From positions 12,231,493 through 12,295,492 of the forward strand of contig CM056380.1 in assembly GCA_029718625.1 (NCBI GenBank): a stretch of DNA of 64,000 nucleotides, read 5' to 3'. Source of the DNA: Synaphobranchus kaupii. Taxonomy: Eukaryota > Chordata > Actinopteri > Anguilliformes > Synaphobranchidae. Below are positions 46,377 to 57,948 of the stretch, one piece after another. The number at the start of each line of letters is the position of its first letter. The stretch's first letter is position 1. The notes beneath the pieces are model-generated. The model worked only from the letters and a program-made list of their open reading frames with translations. It made no database searches and was not told the origin of the DNA. The position numbers and the translations under genes were made by a program.

Positions 46377-47214
46377 CGCCTGGAACCCACCAGACGCGCA
46401 AGCGCACAGACGCTTATTGCGCGCGCAGATTTGAGCAGAACTGAACCCACTAGACGCGCAAAGGCACAAACGCTTTTATTGCTTTTTCGGAGCGCATTCC
46501 GTGAATGACACGAAACGCGCTATACAAACAAACAGTCTACATTCCGGATTTGTGAGCTTTGCTTAATAATGGATAAGTAAATATTGCTATTACATATGTC
46601 TTACTGCTTGACAGGTTAATTCAAATGAAAACTTGCATACTGTCAATATATAGTACATGGGAAAATAGCTACACATGAATCAGACCAACAAACAAGTCTT
46701 CACTGGCTGGCAGCAAATGGCCTACTTTCGATTTTTTACTTCGTAGCCTATAGCTAATGTAATTATGTAATTATAACGAAATCAGTTGAGTGATTATCTT
46801 ATCTCGCAATATTAATATAGTAGTTTTTTTGTTTGTTTCAATACGAGTTGTAAACACGAGGAAGGCAATTACGGTTTACCTCTTGCTCCAAATGCTCCTG
46901 AGGATTAGAATGTGGGTAGCTACACCCCATGAACTGCTTTGATCACACTTTACTTTGATCACACTTTTGATTATATTAAAACAAATATCTAAACTATATA
47001 GAATGTTGTTTTTTAAAGCTAAATGTAGCAAACGAGACAATGCCTCCTTTATAAAGTCCGTTTAATATTATTTATTTATTTAAGACAGTAATCAACATGT
47101 TCTAAACATTTAATTTTAGCAGAATTAGCAGCTATTTTGATTATGTAGTACCTTAAATCGATACAGTGATATCAGTATAATAAAAACAGAAGTAAGCATA
47201 GGGTTACTTCATTG

Positions 47215-47275
<61 letters not shown>

Positions 47276-47723
47276 ACTATAATAAAGAAAAAGCATTATA
47301 AAACGAGAATAACTGGTTATATGCAAAGTGTATAACTTGATTTAACTTCATTCATCCCACAATGGACAATGGTGATTGTCTCTGTTCCCATTTTCATTAG
47401 GGCCTATATTAAAATATAATATGTATTAAAATAATTTATAACAATTGTAAAACTATTAGTAGGTTGAAAAACATTAAAATGTGGTGATATAATGCAGATA
47501 TTGAACATATTCAATGTATTTCTATGAGATTGCGCATGCGGATGGCCAGAAAATTCCGCCCAGAGCGGAAAAATCAGCTCCACGTCCGCGAGCCGTCCGC
47601 CCGCCTGCCGTGCGTGCGTGGCCGGTGAGAACCGCGGCAATTCGTTAACATGGGAGCGGAAGTGAAGCGCAGCAGTGCGCGTGTGCGTGCGCTTGTGCTT
47701 GCACGTCTGGTGGGTTCTAGGGG
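46377..47723. mobile_element. PIF/Harbinger-type MITE (1347 bp)
   Basis: Ends cgcctggaacccaccagacg and, inverted, cccctagaacccaccagacg, with TAA on both sides (46374-46376, 47724-47726), a PIF/Harbinger-type target. The terminal motif aacccaccagacgcgcaa recurs directly at about 46444. Interior is AT-rich with a (TA)n tract. Non-coding. Confidence 0.65.
47218..47272. repeat. (TA)n microsatellite
   Basis: About 27 TA units. Confidence 0.95.
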
Positions 47724-47726
47724 TAA

Positions 47727-48930
47727 GGGCATAGATTTCCGTTCACCGGGTTGCCTTAGACAGGGCTGATAAACCAACATTGGGCTATTGCTTAGCCTAT
47801 ATTCCATGTCACTAAAATAAAATAAGCAGGCTATCAATAAAATAAGTGCTTATGTCTCTAATCGTGTCTCAGTGGTAGACCTATTTAAATGAAAATGATT
47901 CTGTAGCCGATGTTCTTAAAAGACTGAGCATAATGGCACTGTGCCAATACAGCTGTGTGGATAGGTTAGGCTACTGACTGTCGGAACTCACTGTATTCGC
48001 ACACCCTCTAAAAAGACCAATTGTTACGTTCTCTCAATAATCAAGAGCCTATTTAAATTGAACAAATTTAAATGTTTTGTGTAAACTAGGCTACAACAGG
48101 AAAATCAGTGTCATAGAGGCTAACCGCCTCTTAAAGCATTGAGATCTGGAAAGCTCTAGAGACTGTGCGAATAGCCTACCTAGTAGCTTACCAAAGACGG
48201 TGAATTGTGTTGTAGGATAGCCTATATGGTGTAACGTTATAATGAAATTAAAATATAATTAAAAACAAATATTTAATCATCTGTAGGCTATGTTGCTTCA
48301 CGACTAGACTAAATATAGATTATTACAATAGCCGAGGCTACAGGTAAAATCCCCAAGGTTGATGGGCTTTGTGAGTAGGGAGATCAAAATATTTGGTTGT
48401 GCCCGCCGGGGTCGTTTCCCCAGTGTTTTCACCACAGAACTAGCTATATACGAACGTGGTTTTCACCAAATAAAAAAATAAGCTGTCATTTAGTTTTTAC
48501 AAGTGTTTTATTGCCATCTGCTGGGTAAAGACATGAATGACAGTCCATACTACACAACATAGCCTATGTGGAATAGGCCTAATTACACAATTTTATATTT
48601 TTATTTAATTAGCCTAGATTCTATACGTTACACCATACAAAATCCACCGTTTTTGGTAGCTAGGCTGTAGGCTCAAGCTGTGTCACGTACAGATTGCTGT
48701 CTCAGGCTTTCTGTGGACTACTTTACCTTTGCTCTGCACATAGCCTAAGGGTAAGGCTATCTAAAAGAAAACAATAATTAATAGAAATCGTGATGGAAAT
48801 GCCCACGGTGAAAAGGGTAGCACATTTTTCCCCCAAGTATAAGCAGGCTAAATTGTGAAATTAATTTAGTTAACATTGGGCTGGGTATGGCTAGTCGTAA
48901 CTTTTAGGCTACCTTGTTTCCTTTTTAATT
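47727..48930. other. Unassigned interior of the fold-back element
   Basis: No gene or repeat family recognised. Confidence 0.4.
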
Positions 48931-49599
48931 CCGATCATTTCGCCTATAATCCCCAAACACAGAGAACTAGGAAATGTCGCTATCTAGCCTGGCAACTGCC
49001 TGACAACCGAAATCACAGACAACCATTGAATCATATGTTCATTGGTTTGAAACGAACAGTCCCCTGTAACGCCCCTTTCTTCAAGGCCCCGCCTTGATGG
49101 GCAGCTTTGACAGTTTGCATTTGCATTGCAGTTTGCATTGCATTTTCAGTTCGGATTTTTGGCAGGGTTTTTGCCTGACCACACGGAAATGATAATGCAA
49201 ACGGATACAATGCCATTGCATTTGAATTATGTCACTCTTGTGCCGCAAAAGCATGAAAACGATATGTTAAATGGCGAATTGAATTATCATTTCCTTTTTG
49301 TCATGGATCATGCGATTGCAACAAGAAACTTCTAATGCAAATGTGGTTTTTCATTAAAATTATGGCAGGGTTGTGTCGTAGAGGGCGAGAAAAATTAAAT
49401 GTGAAATGGATTTGCATTAACATTTTCAAATTGTCAGATAAAGGGCGTACATTAACTTGCAAATGAAAACGCAATGTGCACCTTTTGCATTTTCATTTGA
49501 ATTATGTCATGGTTTTTGCGCGCATCGTATGTTAACGAAATGCAATCGCCGATTTGCATTTTCATTTGAATTTTGGCGCGGAAATGCTTCCATACCAGA

Positions 49600-50375
49600 G
49601 TAAGCCATTTTCTTCTTTTTATAAATTTGTGGCGCCCCCTAAATGGCAGTACCGCTGTTCTACCAATAGAGGGCAGAAAGCCATACACACGGAGATGGAG
49701 CCGAGAGACGGCAGCCTGCTTCACTAGTCCATGTTAAAATGTGACGGGGGGAGGATCTTCAGTGAGAAACATGCTGTCCCGTCTTTTGTGTGGAAATGAG
49801 CTTGTTCCCAGGAGCATTATGGGACCGTTGTGCCAAAAAAAGTATTCGATTAATCCATGTGAAGAATGTAAAATTGTTGCTTTGCCCTTTTCAAAAGCTC
49901 CTTGCTGTGCCTTGATCACAAACCTTCCCTGGATTACAGTGGGGAGATGAAAATGTCTCCTCTGTCACCTCAGTTAAGCTAACATGAAAAAGAACAGAAA
50001 ACAAGGATAAGGGCCAAAAAAATAAAGGAGCAAGAATTTTAAAAACAGAAATAAAACCTGAGAGTGCTGCTATTGTAGTTCTGAGGTGGTAAACTGAGAG
50101 ATAAAAGTCAATTTCTCCAAAAAGGAGAAGTACCTGCTTTATTTCTGCTTGATATAATCTCTGTAGATATTTAATTTAACCTGCTTTCATTTATTATCTT
50201 GGATCTGTTGTGTTGTGAAAACTACGTTTGCCTTGTTTTATCACGCTTTTCTGTTTTTAATCGCTTTTCCATAGTTTGTAGAGGAGAGGACACAGTGGAG
50301 AAACAAAGATGGCGGCCATATTCATACTCTATCCATTTGTGCACTGTGGTTTAACCAACACACTGCTGTGACTCA
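49600..50375. other. Unassigned region
   Basis: Nothing recognised; small ORFs on both strands at 49734-49950 have no known motif. Ends at the left duplication gtttagat (50376-50383). Confidence 0.4.
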
Positions 50376-50383
50376 GTTTAGAT

Positions 50384-50588
50384 CAGGGGTGTCCAATCTT
50401 ACCCGAAAAGGGCCGGTGTGGGTGCAGGCTTTTGTTCTAGCCCAGCACTATGACACCTGATTCTACTTATCAAGGTCTTGATTGAAGAGCACAATTAGTT
50501 AATTAGTTGAATCAGGTGTTGTAGTGCTGGGCTAAAACAAAAACCTGCACCCACACCGGCCCTTTCCAGATAAGATTGGACACCCCTG
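50384..50588. mobile_element. hAT-type MITE (205 bp)
   Basis: Ends caggggtgtccaatctta and taagattggacacccctg, perfect inverted repeats continuing into ccggtgtgggtgcaggctttt. Flanked by a perfect 8-bp duplication gtttagat (50376-50383, 50589-50596). The whole element can fold into a hairpin. Confidence 0.95.
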
Positions 50589-50707
50589 GTTTAGATAAAT
50601 GTCAGACTGGCCACAGGAGCGTGTTTTTCCGTATGTGGAAATAACTCTAAGAAAAAATACGCCTCATCTGTGGAGACCCCACAGGGAGATGAACAGAAAC
50701 GTGGTAC

Positions 50708-51710
50708 TGTCAGGGTTCTGTATTTTGTATTTATTTTCTGTTTAGTATTTTTCTGGTTTTGTATTTTGTTATTTATGTTTCTTTTCATTTCCATTATTCA
50801 GTTTTCTGTACTCCCTTGTCTCGTGCACACCCCCTCTGTTCTGTACTCCCTTGTCTCGTGCACACCCCCTCTGTTCTGTACTCCCTTGTCTCGTGCACAC
50901 CCCCTCTGTTCTGTACTCCCTTGTCTCGTGCACACCCCCTCTGTTCTGTACTCCCTTGTCTCGTGCACACCCCCTCTGTTCTGTACTCCCTTGTCTTGTG
51001 CACACCCCCTCTGTTCTGTACTCCCTTGTCTCGTGCACACCCCCTCTGTTCTGTACTCCCTTGTCTCATGCACACCCCCTCTGTTCTGTACTCCCTTGTC
51101 TCGTGCACACCCCCTCTGTTCTGTACTCCCTTGTCTCGTGCACACCCCCTCTGTTCTCCGTGTTTTACTGTACTTCACTTACACCTGCCCTCTTGTTCCC
51201 TTGTTGTCTCACGTTTAAGTTCATGTCATGTCGAGTGCTATGTGTTTGGTTACACTCCAGTCCGCGTCTTAATTGTTTCACTACTATCTAATCGTTTTCC
51301 CCATTTCCCTTATTGTTACTAATCTACTAATCTACTAACTGATAGAATTAGGGTTTCTACTAATCGACTAATTTACTAATTATCTAACATCATCTTCTCC
51401 CCTCAGTTTCTCATTTACGCCGTGAGACACCCTTCGACTCCGAGTTTGCTTTTCAATTCTGTTTGTTTGCTTGTGTTTTTTGTGGTTTTGACCTTTTGAT
51501 TGTTTTGTGACTTTGCCTTTGCCTGCCGTTTTTATACCTCTGCCCATGATTTCTTGGTTTAGATTTTTGGACTGTCTCACTATTCTCCTGCCTGTCGATT
51601 TTGGCACTGTTTCTACACCAGATTACCCGGCTTTTGATCTGGACTGAAATAAACATTCTTTATTGCTACATCCTGGTCTGCGTTTGGGTCCCCGAGAACG
51701 ATACCTAACA
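50708..51710 (+). mobile_element. Solo LTR, family B (1.0 kb)
   Basis: Starts tgtcagggttctg and ends gatacctaaca (TG..CA). The flanks ggtac (50703-50707) and ggaac (51711-51715) match at 4 of 5 bases. A polyadenylation signal AATAAA lies at 51648-51653, about 60 bp from the 3' end, as in LTRs of fish Gypsy-type elements. It contains a 35-bp minisatellite in its first half. No internal coding region is present. Confidence 0.75.
50808..51155. repeat. 35-bp minisatellite in LTR B
   Basis: Ten almost identical copies of ctcccttgtctcgtgcacac plus cccctctgttctgta. Because 35 is not a multiple of three, all frames cycle through the same peptide, giving overlapping false ORFs on both strands. Confidence 0.95.
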
Positions 51711-52216
51711 GGAACCTGCTCGCGTGCGCTCTAAAGCACCTTTAGGATTCTGATGTGCGCGCATCAGAGACTGAAACCAAATCCTGTTGATTCGATACTG
51801 TGAAGAATGCCCAACGGTATGTTTGATACTCCCAATACGCAGTGCGCTGTGTTTACACAGCCGTTTTTATTGGGCGATATGAGCCAGCGTGAGGAAGGTG
51901 TTTGTGATGCCTTGGGCGGGGACAGAATCTGGTCCTGGGCCATGTCCGAATCAGCACTCTTCCACACTGTTGAGTAGCCTTAGTGAGTAGATAGGGCGTG
52001 AAAGTCGTAGAGTACGCGAAAATCTTTCGAATTACAGTATACTTCAAACACCCGGATGACACACTTACTTCAGGCTTTCGCTGAGTACATTCGGCAGCAC
52101 ACTTTCCAAAAGGTAAGCAACCTTTTTTGTCCCAGAAATATGACGCGCAGCTTGGTCCCATAAAGTGGCGCAGCTCCGTTGACGTTTTTCTAAAGACAAA
52201 CATTAAACACGTGGGC

Positions 52217-54835
52217 ATGGCTGCGCCAAATTGGAATATCGGCGGAGCTGGATCTGCTTTCAGATGTATGTGGTTTTTTACTGTTTATGTTCCATTGCTA
52301 AAAATGATCTTACACTGTTCACCGAATAATCTTGTTTAGTAGTGATGCTAATGTAGGCTATATATAGCTAGGTTTATTGGGTATCTCCACTTGCATCCCA
52401 TATGCAGAAGGTCTGTAAAATCATATATGATAATATTTGCAAAGTGTTATAAAATCTAAAATGTTGATTAGTATTAGGCTATATTATGTATTTGTATACA
52501 AACAATCTGTCAATGTAATTGTATAGGCAGTCTCATGTATGTTAGGGAACTCTTTAATTTTAGTCTGAAATAATCTGTATAGTTCTGTACCACATTTTCA
52601 TGTTGTAAGGTTTCTACATGGAATATTTGTTTTTGATAGGATTGTCACAGACCTTTAGCATATCGGATGTAACATTGTGTTCTGGATAACTTCTTCACAA
52701 TAGCCTAACGCGAGTAATGCAATGTGCCACAACACACCAGCTAGTATAGCTGGTTTAATAAGGATTACATTTTATGTGACTTTACAGCCTGTGTGGAGGC
52801 TATAGTGAAGTGCTACTAGCTACAATACATCAGTATAGTACTTGATCTTAGCTACATCAGCTTGCTTTGACAGGACATGAACACAACAGGCTGAGAACAC
52901 ATGATATGATGTGCAGTGGTGCAGTACAGTGTGGGCAGGATATTGTGTTGCTACATGCTAACATGCTGTGTTATTAGATGGCTTTGTAACATTGTTGTTG
53001 TTGTTGTGTTTTTGTTGTTGTTGTTGTTGTTGCTGCTGCTGCAGGGACAGATGAAATAACAGAGACGCTGATCCTGTGGAGAGGCACAAACATGGGCCTC
53101 TTCACAGGAAAGCGAAATGCTGCAGTGAAGGGGTTTGAGTAAGTTAATACTTTGTCCAATTCAACCACCATCTGTACCATTGAAAGTGATAAGCTAGTCT
53201 CCACACTACATTTGCAGTACATGTACATCTACTATGTATGTCATTTGCTGTAGAAGTTCATAGCATGTTCGTGCTTGATGCTTCCTGGGATTATTGGCAA
53301 ATTGTGAATATGTCTTCACAGGGTGTTCATGAAAGAGATGGGGTTGGAGGGGAAGGTCACCGTGGCCTTCGTAAAGAAGAAGTGGGAAAACCTCAAACAA
53401 AAATACAAGGCATGTCTGTATTATCTCTACCTGTATCTATCTGTTAGGGATAACCTCATTCAAGGTTGTTATCCCAATGGCTTGTGATGAAACTGCTGTA
53501 GAAATGTTCTTCAGTGCACACAGCACAATAATCCTTCTCATGTGTTCTACAATGGATGTGACATATTACAAGACAATGGATGGATATGTCTTTGCTAATC
53601 CCATGAGAGAGGGGGAACTGTTAAGCTTATGTGGAATACTTTAACAGCATTCCAAGCTCACTTTGTGCATGGGGCCCCCTAAACAGCTGTTTGATTGATG
53701 CTCAGATGATGTATTGGCATTACATTTACATTAATTGCTATACAATGACTAATGACCAAGTCATGTCAAATAGTGTATTAGCTAAGTACAGCTGAAGTGT
53801 GTAGCGTTTACATGTACTCCAATTAGACCAGAGCAGTAAGTCCTATATCTGTCTGAAATTATGAACATTATCTAAGCATTGAGAATTTATTTGTAAAAAA
53901 CATTTGTTAGATTCCAGCCAATATGTGTATTCTGAACCTCATGTTTAAACATCTGTAGGAGGGAAACGCCCATGGCCGTTTATTATTTGAAGACTTTTCT
54001 GTTGCTTTTGTATTACTGAGAGACTTTCTTATTTAGAGTTTAGTGTGGTGGCTCATGCTCTCAGAGGTTTAAAGTCAATGGTGTTCTGTGATAAGCAGTT
54101 CTCTACTACTGGGTCGACTTCAGGGTTGTATCATCTCCCCACTACTCTACATCATACAGCTGTAGGAGTCAGCAGCCCAACAGGCACATCAGAAAATACA
54201 CTGGTGCCTCTGTAGTCTTCAGTCTGCTGCATGATCTTGTACTACATTGCCCCTCAGGAACATCAAATATCTACTAGTACTACTCTGTATAACACACAAA
54301 CGGTGGCCTGTCTTTTTAAAGAACCCCCCCACTGGGAGGAGCACAGAGGGAGGGGAGATGACCGCTGCCACCTGGAAGTGGTATGAGGCCATGGACAAGG
54401 CCCTGGGGTCCAGTCACAGCATTACCCCGGTGGCAATAGGCTCATCATCAGCTCCAGGTGGCAGGGTCCTCTCCTTTCCCTATGAGGAGAGAGAAATGAG
54501 CTCCACCTCCTGCTCCTTTTGTGGCTCCACTGCTGCCTCCACCACCTGCACCTGCACTGCCTCCACCTCCACCACCTGCACCGCCTCCACCTCCACCGCT
54601 CCTGAGCCCCCATCCACCAGCCCAGCTCCCAAGAGGGCCAAAAAAGAGCCTGTATGGCTCCTGGCCATAAAGGAGCTGGAGAGGAGGGAGGAGGCCAGGG
54701 ATGTTAAGGATGCAGAGTGGGAGAGGGCCTTAATGGAGAGAGAGGATAGGCGGGACAGACAGGTGAGGGACAGAGGGGACAGGAGGGACAGGGAGATGAG
54801 GGAAATGAGGGAGAGGGAGGAGAGGAGGGACAGGG
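52217..54835 (+). pseudogene. Harbinger Myb/SANT-like partner gene (exons 1-4, split by LTR)
   Basis: In PIF/Harbinger elements this protein binds the element ends and brings the nuclease to DNA. Proposed exons: 52217-52265 (MAAPNWNIGGAGSAFR, donor gtatgt); 53045-53138 (TDEITETLILWRGTN, FTGKRNAAVKGF; acceptor ctgctgcag, donor gtaagt); 53322-53409 (VFMKEMGLEGKVTV, FVKKKWENLKQKYK; acceptor cttcacag, GC-type donor aag|gcatgt); 54322-54835 (NPPTGRSTEGGEMTAATWKW, then a Ser/Thr/Pro/Cys-rich stretch, KRAKKEP, and a charged Arg/Glu coiled coil). All joins are in phase. The Myb-like fold spans exons 1-3. A solo LTR interrupts exon 4 at codon 249, so the natural tail is cut off (see 56799-56944). Confidence 0.82.
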
Positions 54836-56793
54836 TGTCATGGTTTTGGACCCTGTGGTCCTATGCGGTCGTTTTCCTTGGTGGCCACGTGAGGGCGCTG
54901 CCCTTTTGATGGATGCTTGCTCCGCCCTGCTGAGTTGGGGGAGTGTCTGTTAAGCATTTACACCTGTCGTAGTCTCCAGAGAGATGTATATAAGCCTACC
55001 GTTCCCTTCATTCGGGGCTTTGACATTAATTGTTAATTGTTAATTGTTAATTGTTTTGTATTGTGGTTTATTGTTGGCTGTGTGTTCTCGTACCATTTTG
55101 GCTACTCGCCTATTTTTAACGTCTCTGTTGAGGCAGGGCTTATTTCTTACTGGCTTGGTAGTTGATTATCTCGTAGAAGTTTGGGACCGTAAAATCTCTG
55201 CTCTATTTTGCCCTTTTAGTGCTTTTCCTCCGTGTATGGAGTTTTGGGCGATTCTGTTCAGAACTGTAGTTCTGCTCGCTCTTCGGCACATTTCTTCCCA
55301 TAGGGAGATCGGGTGTTTAGCTTCTATTTAGTTTCTTAGCTCTTAGAAGTATAGAGTAGTAGTTTCTCTGGTCCATTTTTCGCCTGTTAAGGGTTTTTAT
55401 TGAGAGACCTGGCGTTTTGCTTCTACTCAATTCCGTGTTACTGTGAGCCAGTAAGTAGCCTTGGTACGTATTTCCCTGTTTGGTCCTTCTCGTGGACTAC
55501 GTCTCCTTTGTTGTGAGCCAGGGTTTTTATTTGTATTTGAGAGGCTGTCGTGCTATTAAGTTTGCGTAGGTCTTTTGTTGCAGCCGTCCTATACTCCCTA
55601 ACTACCTGTGGGACGATTCTCTCCGGGTGTTAGCCTCCTAGTTTATGGAGCTTGGGCTATGTTGTGGACGTGTTTGTGTTTGACTGCGTGTGTTCTTAAA
55701 ATAGCCTCGGAACTTTAAATCTCAGTTCCTGTTCGTCTCGTTACATTTCACCTTATTGAGAGGCTGTCGTGCTATTAAATTTGCGTAGGTCTTTTGTTGC
55801 AGCCGTCCTATACTCCCTAACTACCTGTGCGGGACGATTTTGTTTGGTAACTGTTGTTCTAGTTTCGTTCTCCGGGTGTTAGCCTCCTAGTTATATGGAG
55901 CTTGGGCTATGTTGTGGACGTGTTTGTGTTTGACTGCGTGTTTTATTAAAATAGCCATGGAACGTTAATCTCTGTTCCTTTTCGCCTCGTTATTTATTTA
56001 CTGAGAGGCTAGGGCGGTTGTTCCAGTTTAAGTTTGCGTTAGTCTATTTGGATAGGAAAGTTATGGGACGACGGTGCTCGTCGGCTCACCTGTAAAATGT
56101 TTCTCCCTCCAGGGAGATCGGGTGTTTACCCCTTTTCTGCATTGGACTGCAAACCTATTAATATCGCCATGGAACGTTAAATCTTTGTTCCTGTTTCGCC
56201 TCATTATATTCCTCTTCATAGAGAGGCAGGGCATTTATTTTCATTTAAATCTCGCGTTGGTCTAGCCGGTAAATGTCCGGTGCTGCCTGTCCGTTTCGTT
56301 CCTTTCGGTGCCTTTTCTCCTTGCATGGAGTTTGACGATTTTGTTTGGAACTGCTGTTCTTTTCGTCTTTTGGCGCATGTCTTCCTATACGGAGGATTGG
56401 GCGATTTTGTGGACACGTTTGTGTTTGACCGCGAGTTTGAGAGTAGCCTGGAACGTTGGATCTGTTCCTTTCGCCTCCGCTATTACTCATACTATCATAT
56501 TATTTTTGCAGTGTTTGTTGTGTTTTATGTTTGTCTTTACGCTACTCGCCCGTCCTGATTTGTCTCGTTACCGAGACAGGGCGCGTATTTATTTCTGGCT
56601 GTTCTGATCCCTGTCCTTGCGCTCTACTTGGCGTTTGACAGTGAGCCGGTTAGTAGTGTTTGTAGTGGTGTTTGTGTTCCTTGTCTTGTCTCCTTCCCTT
56701 ATCTGCGGGTATCCCGCCTTAGTGGCCTAAGGGCTTAATGATTCCCCTTGCTGCGTTTGGCTCCTCCTTCCTCACACGTCACGCCACATTATA
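54836..56793 (+). mobile_element. Solo LTR, family A, copy 2 (1.96 kb)
   Basis: Same family as 317-2256, in the same orientation, about 90% or more alike by eye. Starts tgtcatgg and ends cattata. Perfect 5-bp duplication caggg (54831-54835, 56794-56798). Inserted in exon 4 of the Harbinger Myb-like gene. TATA box at 54987-54993. Confidence 0.92.
54987..54993 (+). promoter_or_regulatory. TATA box of LTR copy 2
   Basis: TATATAA followed by gcctacc, at the same place as in copy 1. Confidence 0.55.
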
Positions 56794-56798
56794 CAGGG

Positions 56799-56944
56799 AG
56801 GTGAGAGAGAGAGGAGAGGAGAGACAGTGAGTTGAGGAACAGGGAGTTGAGGGAAAGACCGCCCGGGAAGAGAGGCATGCAAGGGAGACAGCTGGGAGGG
56901 AGGAGCATTTTTTGGCTTTGATGGACTATTTAGTTAAGAAGTAA
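56799..56944 (+). pseudogene. Myb/SANT-like gene, C-terminal tail beyond the LTR
   Basis: Coding resumes after the duplicated caggg with a charged stretch and ends HARETAGREEHFLALMDYLVKK, stop TAA 56942-56944, in the same frame as exon 4 if the LTR is removed. An in-frame TGA (56828-56830) shows additional decay; the neighbouring bases read better in another frame (SELRNRELRER), suggesting compensating indels. Confidence 0.7.
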
Positions 56945-57948
56945 TTTTTTGCTTTATTTTATTTTTATTTATTGATTTTTATTATTCATTTGTTCAAAAA
57001 AATTTACAAGCTGAATGCTGAGCCTAATTTCCTTAAAATAAATAATTTCTGAAAACAATGTTCCAATGTGACATAATTATTTCATCTGTTTGTTTGCCAT
57101 TCTTCTACTGCTATTCATAAACTATTGCTTGCTCACCAAAATACTGCAGCAGTCCTAAGTCGTTTTTTACTAAAACTGGAGACAGTGAATATTATCTATT
57201 ATGAATACTCTTTGAAAGTATTGCCTGTCAAAATGACAAGAGCATAAGAGCATTGCTGACTATTATGTACTTGTGTGAACACCTATGTGGTTTATTACTT
57301 TATCCATGAAATAAACATTAAGGAAAAGTTAATCACATGTACATTTAGAACAGGGGCCTCCAAAGTTTTCCCTGAATGAATGTGGCTAAGAGCTCGTCAT
57401 ATCATTTACGTATTCCTTCACATAATGAGCAATAAGTTTCTTATTTACCCCTTTACTTGAAAGCAGACTGAGCTATGGCTTGGAGCCAGCTCATGTACAA
57501 TATAAAGCACTGCATCACAGTTTATAGATGTCACTGAAATGGCAGTGTGCTCACTATTTGGTTTGAATAAAGCACGCTGACAACAAGAATACAATTATGT
57601 TTTTTATTTAATGAACTGGCAGCAAATTACTGTGTAGCATCAGTTTAACACCACAACACCACTTTGTACTCAAACCATTTAACCGCAATGTAAATGTAAT
57701 GCAGGTACGATGGAATGTAACTACTGCATTTGTCACAGTAAACAAGGCACCATATGATATGTGGAATAATAACAACATGTTGCTGGATCATTAGCTTCCC
57801 TGTTGACACCAACAGGTACTGACAGGAGGCGCGACGAGAACGCTGATCCAGAGCCTCCCAAAATGTGAGGGGTGAATTGTGTGTGTGCTGAGGGGTGAAT
57901 GGTGTGTGTGCTGAGGGGTGAATGGTGTGTGTGGTGTGGGGTGACAGA
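56945..57948. other. Spacer between the convergent Harbinger genes
   Basis: AT-rich and non-coding. A short 25-bp tandem (gtgtgtgctgaggggtgaatg) lies at 57869-57940, just past the nuclease stop codon. Confidence 0.5.

Larger units (their letters stand above)
45961..49595. mobile_element. 3.6-kb fold-back element with about 240-bp inverted arms
   Basis: The left arm (45961-46205) and right arm (49352-49595) are inverted copies, about 90% alike by eye: gtatggaagcatatccgcgc at the left edge, and inverted at the right. A second inverted pair lies inside (about 46205-46275 with 48935-49000: ctagatagcgacatttcc..ccccaaacacagag). The flanks share caga (45957-45960, 49596-49599), a possible 4-bp duplication. 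No transposase found; the interior holds a Harbinger-type MITE. Superfamily unknown. Confidence 0.7.

Noticed and set aside
50670..51322. Five overlapping ORFs of 89-187 codons on both strands
   Set aside because: All arise from the 35-bp minisatellite, which cycles one peptide through every frame.
54422..54668. Minus-strand Trp/Arg- and Val/Glu-rich ORFs
   Set aside because: Antisense to the Ser/Thr/Pro-rich low-complexity stretch of the Myb-like exon.
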